A DNA stretch of 64,000 bases from positions 1-64,000 of the forward strand of contig JANSXC010000008.1 in NCBI GenBank assembly GCA_024743115.1, given 5' to 3'. Position 1 is the stretch's first letter; each line of letters starts with the position of its first letter. This document shows positions 51,808 through 58,237 of the stretch, one piece after another. Made by a program: the position numbers and the translations under genes. Source of the DNA: a bacterium (GTDB lineage Bacteria; Planctomycetota; UBA1135; UBA2386). A model generated the notes under the pieces. That model was not told the DNA's origin. It worked only from the letters and a program-made list of their open reading frames with translations, and made no database searches.

Positions 51808-52217
51808 TTGCCTCCGTGGACAGTGCGCCACTCGTCGGTCGGCGACTTGCGCACCATCACGACGACCGCCTTCTCGGACGCGTAGTAGCCGATGATCATC
51901 ACCTGGCTGCCGTCGTCGAAGCCGACGACGCGAAACGGAATCGCGTGCGAGCCGGCGCCGTGGCCCGCGGCCTGGTAGATGACTTCGGCGGGATGCATCA
52001 GGCCCGCGGTGCCTCGGTTCTTGCGAGCGATATCCACCGCCTCCTGTGCTCGCACAGCACCCGCGCGCCTATGCAGCTCCTCGGCGCTCGGGCTGCACGA
52101 TGCGAGCAGGAGCGACACGAGAAAGAGTGAGCCGAGCCCGCACCGTGGCGCGGAAGTATGAGGAGATCCGTGCTGGGATACTGGCGTGCGGACTCGGCTC
52201 GGTTTGCGATTCGTCAT
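51804..52217 (-). CDS. Putative lipoprotein of the phage-type operon
   Basis: 137 aa, overlapping the ERF stop by ATGA. A hydrophobic segment SLFLVSLLLASC gives a lipobox Cys at about residue 41, preceded by an unusually long basic N-terminus; an internal start is possible. The C-terminal ~70 residues (IPFRVVGFDDGSQVMIIGYYASEKAVVVMVRKS) are beta-rich. Possibly a spanin-like or envelope protein; no family known. Confidence 0.55.
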   Translation of the reverse strand: MTNRKPSRVRTPVSQHGSPHTSAPRCGLGSLFLVSLLLASCSPSAEELHRRAGAVRAQEAVDIARKNRGTAGLMHPAEVIYQAAGHGAGSHAIPFRVVGFDDGSQVMIIGYYASEKAVVVMVRKSPTDEWRTVHGGK

Positions 52218-53197
52218 TGGGCCCCCAGGAGCTGTTCGCCGAGCTCGTCGAGCTTCGACTTCTTCCGGTCGAACTCCCATCCGTGTCCCTTGGCGGCGAC
52301 CTCGAGGCTCTTCCAGAGCCGGTCGACGTCGGCAGGGTTTCGGAGTGTTGCCCACACGTCCTTGCTCAGGTCCGCGACCATCCACCGTTTGCCGGCAGCA
52401 CGGTCCCCGACGAAGCAGAACGCACCCTCGAGCAGCTCGGGCATGTCGTCGCCTGTCTTGGTCGCTAGGAGCGTTGTTGGCACGAGCCCTTCCTCGGCAC
52501 TGCTCGTTCGGCTGGCGAGGATGTCCTTGCGCGCCTTCCAGAGCGGTCGGACGAAGGCCTGCTCTTCCTCCGTCAGCGTCTTGGCCTTGCGTGCCAGGCT
52601 GTCGAGTTCCTCCTCTGACTCTGCGACGAGCACCGCCGTCCGGACCTCGTCGAAATGCTCAGATCGTTTCGGCGCCTGGTTGCGTGGTTTTCCCTCGGCA
52701 CGAGTGCGTGGCGCAGTCTCGTGCGTGACGTCGTCGGCGTCTTCCTCTCCCTCGACCGGGATGCAGAAGGTCTGCAGCGCCATGTATTTGTAGGCTGCTG
52801 AGAGCGCCTTGTTCGTGGCCTTGTCGGCCATGTCCATGGCTTCACCGAAGACGATGCACTCGATGCTGGAGCCGTCCTTCGCCGACGTGATCACGTAGCG
52901 AACGCGGAGCACCACGTTGTGCAGTGCTGACCCGTTCTTCGTCTGGTAGTCGGTGGTGGTGCGGTCCTCGACGCAAGGTGCAACCACGAGGCCTTGCTTG
53001 GCCAGTAGGGGCGAAAGCGCCGCGTAGACGTCGTCGATGCCGCGGAACTGGTAGCCCTGCTGCTGGTTCTTGCGCCCCTTCGCGATGCCGACCTTCGAGA
53101 GATCGCGACTGACGTCCACGATGCCTTGAATCACCGCCGGCGCCTTACTGGCGGCCGGGGCTTTCCGTTTGGCCGGCGCTTTCTTGGCGGCGGTCAC
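52214..53197 (-). CDS. ERF-family single-strand annealing protein
   Basis: 327 aa. Anneals complementary DNA strands in phage recombination. An Ala/Lys-rich N-terminus leads to the ERF core: DLSKVGIAKGRKNQQQGYQFRGIDDVYAALSPLLAKQGLV, VVLRVRYVITSAKDGSSIECIVFGEAMDMADKATNKALSAAYKYMALQTFCIPVEG; a helical C-terminal region follows. The pattern is secure. Overlaps the preceding gene (ATGA) and the next one (ATGA), so it is part of the coupled operon. Confidence 0.9.
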   Translation of the reverse strand: MTAAKKAPAKRKAPAASKAPAVIQGIVDVSRDLSKVGIAKGRKNQQQGYQFRGIDDVYAALSPLLAKQGLVVAPCVEDRTTTDYQTKNGSALHNVVLRVRYVITSAKDGSSIECIVFGEAMDMADKATNKALSAAYKYMALQTFCIPVEGEEDADDVTHETAPRTRAEGKPRNQAPKRSEHFDEVRTAVLVAESEEELDSLARKAKTLTEEEQAFVRPLWKARKDILASRTSSAEEGLVPTTLLATKTGDDMPELLEGAFCFVGDRAAGKRWMVADLSKDVWATLRNPADVDRLWKSLEVAAKGHGWEFDRKKSKLDELGEQLLGAQ

Positions 53198-53598
53198 GGC
53201 TGGAGGTTCTTGTTCTCGGCCTTGGCGTTCCGGACTGCCCGGCGCGCATCGTCACGGATCGCCGCGGCGGTGTCGGCGATCTCGTTCATCACCGTCATCT
53301 TCACGTCGTAGTCGCCGACCTTCATCGCGTAGGCAATGCCGCTCGTCATGCGAGCGTTCTGGTCCTTCAGCGCCTTGAGGCCGTCGTCGATGTGGCTGGC
53401 CTTCGTGGCCTTCCGGTCCTCGTTGGCCTTCTCGCCCATGAAGCCACCGGCCGGCACCTCGACCGTGACATCGCTGGTCTTGCCGCGGACGCCGGCTTTC
53501 TTGGCCGCCTTCTTGCTGGGCTTCTTCGTTGTGCCCTTCGCGCCCATGTTCAGAACTCTGCCGGGCCCTGTGCCGGCTCCCTGTCGCCTTGTTGCCAT
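53194..53598 (-). CDS. Small basic protein of the phage-type operon
   Basis: 134 aa; start at 53598 with a GGCGAGG Shine-Dalgarno, although an internal ATG at 53547 is also possible. The N-terminus is Lys/Ala-rich (KPSKKAAKKAGVRGK), like nucleoid or phage DNA-associated proteins. The remainder is helical (KASHIDDGLKALKDQNARM, VMNEIADTAAAIRDDARRAVR). No family recognised. Its stop overlaps the ERF start (ATGA). Confidence 0.58.
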   Translation of the reverse strand: MATRRQGAGTGPGRVLNMGAKGTTKKPSKKAAKKAGVRGKTSDVTVEVPAGGFMGEKANEDRKATKASHIDDGLKALKDQNARMTSGIAYAMKVGDYDVKMTVMNEIADTAAAIRDDARRAVRNAKAENKNLQP

Positions 53599-53670
53599 GC
53601 GTGATGACCTCGCCGCCCTGACCGTGGATCGCCTCGCGCGCTGGCGGCAACGCGCGCTCGGCGTTGGTTG

Positions 53671-54057
53671 TCAGCGTCTGCGCGACTTGCGCCGCACTCG
53701 GTGTGCCTGCTTGCAGTTCGCGAAGTGGGTGAGGCTCGCTGGGATCTCCCAGACCTCGACGAGCTCGTCCCGGATGCGGCTACCTTTCGCCTCGAGGCGG
53801 CGCGCGTGCGCGTCGTCCTTCACCAGCTCGTGCCGCGTGGTGCCGGGCTTGGTTGCCAAGTGGATGGTGATTCGTCGCTTGAGGCCGGGCGAGAACAGCG
53901 CGCGAACGCGCAGCTCGTCCTCGAGCGGGATCAGCGCGCCCGCGACCGTGCGGGCCCAGGTGACCTGGTTGCCGCAGACCTGGCACGCGCCGGTGCCCTT
54001 GTGCTCCGCGATGCGGACGACCTGCTCGTCGCGGGTGACGGTGCTGGGTTCGCTCAT
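53671..54057 (-). CDS. Zn-ribbon-like protein of the phage-type operon
   Basis: 128 aa. It has a CxxC pair (ACQVCG) near residue 26 and a C-terminal HFANCKQAH segment that can supply the remaining ligands, suggesting a zinc-binding fold. The middle is mixed alpha/beta. Its start overlaps the stop of the initiator gene by ATGA. Function unknown. Confidence 0.6.
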   Translation of the reverse strand: MSEPSTVTRDEQVVRIAEHKGTGACQVCGNQVTWARTVAGALIPLEDELRVRALFSPGLKRRITIHLATKPGTTRHELVKDDAHARRLEAKGSRIRDELVEVWEIPASLTHFANCKQAHRVRRKSRRR

Positions 54058-55247
54058 TGCTGGGCTCTCGTGCTGCTGGTGATCGCGTCGAGCACGCTGG
54101 CAGCCAGCAGCGGCTCAGGCCGGTTCGGACCCTGGGCGCGACGCACGCGCTCCTTCTGCTCGTGTCGCAGGTCGATCAGCACCTCGCGCCAGGCGCGGCC
54201 GTTGTCGAGCCACGTGCCGAGCAGCGCGGCCTGGTCGCCGTTCGTGAACCTGCCCGCTGCCTCGATCAGCAGCTGCAGGTCACCCGGCTGCATGCCGTCG
54301 GCAGCGAGCTCGGCCGAGCGGGCATCGAGGAACGGGTTGCGGAAGCGTGCCGGGGTCCGCGATCGCAGCTGGGTTCCAGCCAGGATCTCGCACAGCTCAC
54401 CCGCGACCTCGTGCCGAGGTTCTGCTTCTGCGTCTTCGTGCGCAGCACCACCCCCGCGCGCACACGCGCGCAACGGGGTACACGGGGTAAACGGGGAGAA
54501 CGGGGCTTCGGGGACCGAATTTGCACCGGTGGGGGACCGTTCTTGCACCGGTGGGGGTCCGGAATTGCACCGGTGGGGGTCCGAATCTGCACCGGTGCGG
54601 GACCGATTCTGCACCGGTGCGAGATCGGTCCGGGGGGGGGCCGTTTCTGCACCGGTCGGGGGACCGTTCTTGCACCGGTCGCGGGGGGCCGCGAGCACGA
54701 TCCGATCGGCGTGCACCCAGCGTTGGACCAGGCCAGACGAGTCGACCGCGGCGAGCGCGCGGCGGACGGTTCGCACCGGCATTCCGAGGATGTCGGCGAG
54801 GCCCGCGCGCGTGGCGCGAGTCGATGCGTGCTGGCGCCTGGTCTGGCCGGCAACCCAGGCCGCCAGGAGCGCGTAGGGCGGCGCCAGGCGAGCCGAGCGA
54901 ATGGCCTGGTCGAATGCGACGCGGCGACGGACGACGGTCCAGCGCGCTGCCAGGATCGCTGGGCAAGCGATCTGCGCCTCGACGCGGCCGCGGATGCCCT
55001 TCGTGAGGCGAGCCGTGCCGGCGTCCTCGAGCTCGGCGAGCGCGCGGCGTGCGGCGCGCGGGTCGGCGCCGGTCTCGGTGAGCAGGTCGGCGAGCGTGGC
55101 ACGCTGCTCGAGCCACGGGGTGGCGGCGTCGGGGTGCGGCGTTCCGGCAGCGCGGAGGCCGGTGTGCGCGGCGATCGCGGCAACGAGCATCGTCGCGAGC
55201 GGCGACTCGTTGGGGTCGCGGCCGCAGAGGAGGCGACGGTGCTTCAT
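54054..55247 (-). CDS. Replication initiator-like protein (lambda-O-type) with internal iterons
   Basis: 397 aa. Two winged-helix-like domains: residues ~45-80 (LADLLTETGADPRAARRALAELEDAGTARL) and ~140-175 (TRAGLADILGMPVRTVRRALAAVDSSGLVQR), followed by a low-complexity Pro/Gly/Arg linker (~190-250) encoded by the 22-bp iteron array, and a C-terminal helical domain (~270-397). This layout parallels phage lambda O, in which the origin lies inside the initiator gene and the N-terminal part binds the iterons. Its start overlaps the preceding stop by TGATG. No homology search was possible, so the role is inferred. Confidence 0.68.
   Translation of the reverse strand: MKHRRLLCGRDPNESPLATMLVAAIAAHTGLRAAGTPHPDAATPWLEQRATLADLLTETGADPRAARRALAELEDAGTARLTKGIRGRVEAQIACPAILAARWTVVRRRVAFDQAIRSARLAPPYALLAAWVAGQTRRQHASTRATRAGLADILGMPVRTVRRALAAVDSSGLVQRWVHADRIVLAAPRDRCKNGPPTGAETAPPRTDLAPVQNRSRTGADSDPHRCNSGPPPVQERSPTGANSVPEAPFSPFTPCTPLRACARGGGAAHEDAEAEPRHEVAGELCEILAGTQLRSRTPARFRNPFLDARSAELAADGMQPGDLQLLIEAAGRFTNGDQAALLGTWLDNGRAWREVLIDLRHEQKERVRRAQGPNRPEPLLAASVLDAITSSTRAQQ
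54472..54516. repeat. Short 9-bp repeat array beside the iterons
   Basis: Five near-identical 9-mers in a row (AACGGGGTA, CACGGGGTA, AACGGGGAG, AACGGGGCT, TCGGGGACC), directly adjacent to the 22-bp iterons. In the initiator frame they encode a Thr/Ser-Pro-containing stretch. They could be accessory initiator sites or slippage-prone repeats. Confidence 0.75.
54521..54679. other. Iteron array (candidate replication origin) inside the initiator gene
   Basis: Seven copies of yTGCACCGGT start at 54521, 54543, 54565, 54587, 54609, 54647 and 54670. The first five are exactly 22 bp apart (two helical turns), the sixth 38, the last 23. The unit (with flanking GGGGGACCG) is not a multiple of three, so the repeats are not a protein-level repeat but a DNA-level one. 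This resembles the iteron origin of lambda-type phages and plasmids. Confidence 0.72.
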
Positions 55248-55666
55248 CAGGCCTTCCCCCCGACTCGGCGCGGCCGGTCCAACTCGCCCTTCATCTCGCA
55301 CCAGTCGACGACCGGGCGCGCCAGGCGCCAGGCGGTCGACACGTGCACGAGCGCCGCTTGCACCGGCTTCTGCAAACGTGCCGAGGCCCAGCGCTCCGCG
55401 TCCTCGCGGGTGTAGACGCCGGCTTCGCGCAGGTTCGTCGTGTAGCCCGAGGCGTTCGGTCGCCACCAGAACGCCTGGTCACTGCCTCCGCCGCTCCAGT
55501 CGAAGATCATCCACTGGTCGTCGGTCGGCTCGACGCTCGCAGCGACCTGGTCGGCTAGCGCGTTGCGCAGCCGTTCGTTGTCCGCGCGCAGCTGCTCGAG
55601 CTCGCCGGACTCGGGGGCTTCGATCATGTGCTCGCAGTGCGGGCACTCGACGTCGACGCAGGTCAT
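55247..55666 (-). CDS. Zn-binding protein with coiled coil (phage-type operon)
   Basis: 139 aa. N-terminal zinc site VECPHCEH, then a coiled-coil segment (ELEQLRADNERLRNALADQVAA), then an aspartate/tryptophan-rich region (DDQWMIFDWSGG, QAFWWRPN). Start at 55666 overlaps the preceding stop (ATGA); its stop overlaps the initiator start. Function unknown; possibly an accessory to initiation. Confidence 0.58.
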   Translation of the reverse strand: MTCVDVECPHCEHMIEAPESGELEQLRADNERLRNALADQVAASVEPTDDQWMIFDWSGGGSDQAFWWRPNASGYTTNLREAGVYTREDAERWASARLQKPVQAALVHVSTAWRLARPVVDWCEMKGELDRPRRVGGKA

Positions 55667-55899
55667 TTCGAACCTCCGCAGCAGCCGTAGCCTTCGTTCT
55701 CGGGACAGCTGGACGGGTCTCCACTGCACTCAGACCACTCACGATCCTCGTCCGGCCAGCTGTCGATCCGGTCAGCGAGTGTGCGGTAGAGCTCGAGCTG
55801 GTGCGTGATCTGACGCTGGAGCCCGTAGGCGAGCACGTAGAGCATGCCGTGCGTCAGGATGACGAACGCGCCGAAGGCGATGGCAACGGTGGTCGTCAT
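55663..55899 (-). CDS. Small membrane protein with Cys-rich tail (phage-type operon)
   Basis: 78 aa. One helix at ~3-25 (TTVAIAFGAFVILTHGMLYVLAYGL), then a hydrophilic segment (QLELYRTLADRIDSW) and a Cys-rich tail (CSGDPSSCPENEGYGCCGG). Overlaps its neighbours by ATGA on both sides, supporting it as a real gene. Function unknown. Confidence 0.6.
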   Translation of the reverse strand: MTTTVAIAFGAFVILTHGMLYVLAYGLQRQITHQLELYRTLADRIDSWPDEDREWSECSGDPSSCPENEGYGCCGGSK

Positions 55900-56171
55900 G
55901 CCTGTTGCTCCGTTGCACGGCGAACGCGGGAGCTGGCGTCGGAGACTCGGCGGCGCACGAAATCGTGGTGTCGGCGCTCCGACTCGATCGTCTCGCCGAT
56001 GAACTCGGCCAGCTTTGAGATGGCGCACTGCGCGTCTGAGATCGTCAGGTCGGTCAGGACGATCTCGTAGCGAGCCTCGCTCTGCGTGCGACCGGTGAGC
56101 ACGTGCGTGCCCCGGTCGTCCTTCCGGAGCCACAGGCCGTGGAGTCGGATCCGTCGCACGGAGTCGCTCAC
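55896..56171 (-). CDS. First gene of the right-hand minus-strand operon
   Basis: 91 aa. N-terminal RRIRLHGLWLRKDDRGTHVLTGRTQSEARYEIVLTDL in beta strands, then a helical C-terminus (KLAEFIGETIESERRHHDFVRRR). No family recognised. It is the first gene on this strand inside the element's right end (~330 bp from the att core), so the operon promoter should lie in 56172-56325. Confidence 0.6.
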   Translation of the reverse strand: MSDSVRRIRLHGLWLRKDDRGTHVLTGRTQSEARYEIVLTDLTISDAQCAISKLAEFIGETIESERRHHDFVRRRVSDASSRVRRATEQQA

Positions 56172-56325
56172 GACGACCTCCGCGCGCTCGGCGCTGGCAC
56201 GACGGCGCCGCCTGCTGCCCCCGATTGGTCCGGGGTTGAGAGATCGCCGGCGCTAGACCGCCGGCCGTGCGTCCCCCTGCCACGTTCGATGCGGTCGCTG
56301 AATGCACCGCCCCGGCGCTTCAGCG

Positions 56326-56346
56326 TGGCATCACCCGTGGCATCAC
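56326..56346 (+). repeat. Integrase arm-type sites at the right end
   Basis: TGGCATCAC at 56326 and 56338, 12 bp apart, identical in sequence and spacing to the left-end pair (38174 and 38186). A degenerate TGGCACCC follows at 56348. Confidence 0.75.
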
Positions 56347-56500
56347 TTGGCACCCGGAATCGCCGTTCTCGGCGTGGTGCATGAGTGCGCGCCGTCGGGC
56401 GTCTGTGGCGGCTTAACGTGCGGCTCCGGGGCCGCTTACGTTGGTCGGAGGGGCCGTCTTCGTCGTCGCCCGAATCGGGCGTTTCGCCACGATGGCCGGA

Positions 56501-56540
56501 TTTCAAAACCGGTCCATTCAGCCGCTCTGGCATCCCTCCG
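56501..56540. repeat. Right attachment site (attR core)
   Basis: Exact 40-bp copy of 38062-38101 (tRNA-Ser(TGA) 5' half and one base). The rest of the tRNA is absent here, so it is a remnant and not a second tRNA. Confidence 0.93.
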
Positions 56541-56989
56541 GGTCGGCCGCAGGGTAGGCGCTTGGCGGGGGGCTTGGCAACTGCGCGGGGGAGCGAGACT
56601 TCGCGGGAATCTTTTTTGCCTGGCTGGCGAGCCGGTGGAGTCCCTTCGAACGGGGTGACGGGCGTGTTCGTCGAACCACGGTGCGGTCGGTTCTTCGCTG
56701 CCCGTCAAGGCGCTTGCATGCCACTGGTCAGATGTGGCCACTGCTCGGCAAGTCGGTTCCGGTCAGTCTCATGCGTTGGCGCAGTCGAGGCGCGGTTTGC
56801 AGTGGTTGGCTGCGGCGCAGCGTCTGGCGGGGTCGTAGCCGGCAGCGCGAAGCCTGTGGATGATTGTTGAATCCGGCTGCGTCCGGGCCGGCGTCCCGGT
56901 GGTGGCATGTCGATTCCGGAAATCGGTCGCTTACACCGGTTTGTGCGCTGATATCTGTTTCCAACGTTCCACCACGCTCAGGGGTTGTC
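56541..56989. other. Host flank right of the element, with displaced tRNA promoter
   Basis: No supported gene. On the minus strand TTGCCA (56575-56580) and TACCCT (56551-56556) are 18 nt apart and point at the tRNA remnant, so this is probably the original tRNA-Ser(TGA) promoter. Motif TCAGATGTGGCC lies at 56728-56739. Confidence 0.5.
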
Positions 56990-57670
56990 ATGCCTCAGCA
57001 ACGCAGCGAGGGGCGCGCGGAGATCGGTCCACCGACTGGCAGCGAAGTCCCTCCTCAAGTTCTCGAAACGCCTTTCGAAATGCCGGTCGCCGGCAAGCGG
57101 CCCGGGGAAGAAGTCGACGCCGAGGTCAACGCGCAAGTCGCGGCGATCGAAGCCGTCTGGCAAGACCTCGTGCGGCACCTCCACGCCCGCAGTCGTGACC
57201 TCGAATGTGAGGACGACGTGCAGGAAGCCATCGTTGGCTTACTGGAGTTCCTCGCGCGCCATCGCGACGAGAGTTCCGACTCGCCCGCTGCGACGATGCC
57301 GTCGCAGCAGGAGTTGTTTGCGATTGCGGATCGCATTCAGCGATGTCGGCGGGTCGATCGACTCAGGCGGCTGCGCCCACAACTCCTCGGCGAGAGCGAT
57401 CAGTTGCTGCCCGAGCCCGAGGAGATCCTCGGGGATCGTGAGATCCCGCAGGAACTGCGCGAGCGGCTCAAGCCGAAGGCACTCGAACTGCTACAGGCCT
57501 GGCTCGACGGCTGCCGTTCCAAGAAGGCGTTGGCGCGCCGTCTCGCGACCAGTGCGGCGGCGATTCGGCTGCGGATGCGTCGCCTCGTGGCAACGCTGGA
57601 GGCCTATCTCGTCGAGCGGCGTCCCGAATTCGTCCCGGGAACGATCCCCCTTCAACGATCTGGTTGGTAA
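56990..57670 (+). CDS. Sigma-like regulatory protein
   Basis: 226 aa from the ATG at 56990 (frame open from 56864). Residues ~50-95 (IEAVWQDLVRHLHARSRDLECEDDVQEAIVGLLEF) resemble sigma region 2, and the C-terminal ~45 residues (KPKALELLQAWLDGCRSKKALARRLATSAAAIRLRMRRLVATLEAYL) look like a region 4 helix-turn-helix. The connecting part is helical. I read it as a divergent ECF-type or sigma-like protein; it may control the Cys-rich secreted protein downstream. A hairpin AAGGCC-GGAG-GGCCTT overlaps its stop. Uncertain. Confidence 0.55.
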   Translation: MPQQRSEGRAEIGPPTGSEVPPQVLETPFEMPVAGKRPGEEVDAEVNAQVAAIEAVWQDLVRHLHARSRDLECEDDVQEAIVGLLEFLARHRDESSDSPAATMPSQQELFAIADRIQRCRRVDRLRRLRPQLLGESDQLLPEPEEILGDREIPQELRERLKPKALELLQAWLDGCRSKKALARRLATSAAAIRLRMRRLVATLEAYLVERRPEFVPGTIPLQRSGW

Positions 57671-57750
57671 GGCCGGAGGGCCTTCGCCGCGATCGCGGCG
57701 CCGTTTGCAGGGCCACGGAGAGGGCTCTGGTGATTTGAGCGAGAGCAGAG

Positions 57751-58224
57751 ATGGCCAATCCGTGTTCGTTGTTTCTGGCTTTGGGGTTCCTCGGATCGGC
57801 GGTCGCTGCGCCGGCCGTGCTGCCCACTGGGACGCCGTGTTTTGCCATGGTGCATTGGCAGGAGACGACCGATGACGAAGGGCGCGTCCACGAAGTGATC
57901 TGGGTCTCCTGCAGTCTGGGCAGCGATTGCCCCGGTAGTGATTGCGAGGTCAAGGACGGCACCGATGGCAGCGGTAACGGCTTTGCCAGTTGTGGTTGCC
58001 TTACAGCGCCAGGTAAGGGTTTGTCCGAGTGTCAGGCAGTCCTGCATTGGGACGGGCCGGTGCGCAAGGATCCGAACCATGGTGTCGCGCCTGTGAACCC
58101 GAACTCCCCTTGGGACTGCAACAGCACCTCAGCGGGGGCCTGCGGAACGTCGATGGACTGCGCGAACGCCGATGTTCCGACCAAGGACAACCCGGACTCG
58201 CGCAACGCGTGCTCCTGCCGGTAA
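57751..58224 (+). CDS. Cysteine-rich secreted protein
   Basis: 157 aa with a signal peptide (PCSLFLALGFLGSAVAAP). The mature chain has about 13 cysteines with several close pairs (CSLGSDCPGSDCEV, CGCLT, CNSTSAGACGTSMDC, NACSC), suggesting disulfide stabilisation. No recognised family. It is 80 nt downstream of the sigma-like gene and 13 nt upstream of the 540-aa membrane protein gene, so a three-gene transcript is likely. Confidence 0.65.
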   Translation: MANPCSLFLALGFLGSAVAAPAVLPTGTPCFAMVHWQETTDDEGRVHEVIWVSCSLGSDCPGSDCEVKDGTDGSGNGFASCGCLTAPGKGLSECQAVLHWDGPVRKDPNHGVAPVNPNSPWDCNSTSAGACGTSMDCANADVPTKDNPDSRNACSCR

Positions 58225-58237
58225 CGGAGAACGCCGG

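Larger units (their letters stand above)
38062..56540. mobile_element. Integrated prophage-like element (~18.4 kb)
   Basis: Defined by a 40-bp exact direct repeat (38062-38101 and 56501-56540) comprising the tRNA-Ser(TGA) 5' half and one further base. Inside are a tyrosine integrase next to the left end, a repressor-type regulator, ERF, an initiator with internal iterons, a tail-fibre-like gene and small membrane proteins. I did not see a large terminase, portal, capsid, tail-tube or tape-measure gene. Cargo genes encode TIR, pentapeptide, SIR2 and FRG proteins. It may be a decayed prophage or a satellite-like element. Confidence 0.9.

Noticed and set aside
54472..54679. The repeat array as a CRISPR array
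   Set aside because: Units are 9 or 22 bp with nearly constant spacers; CRISPR spacers are unique and longer, and there are no cas genes nearby. It lies in a coding sequence.
56501..56540. A second tRNA-Ser gene
   Set aside because: Only the 5' half of the tRNA is present; no anticodon-arm 3' side, T-arm or CCA follows. It is the right attachment site.
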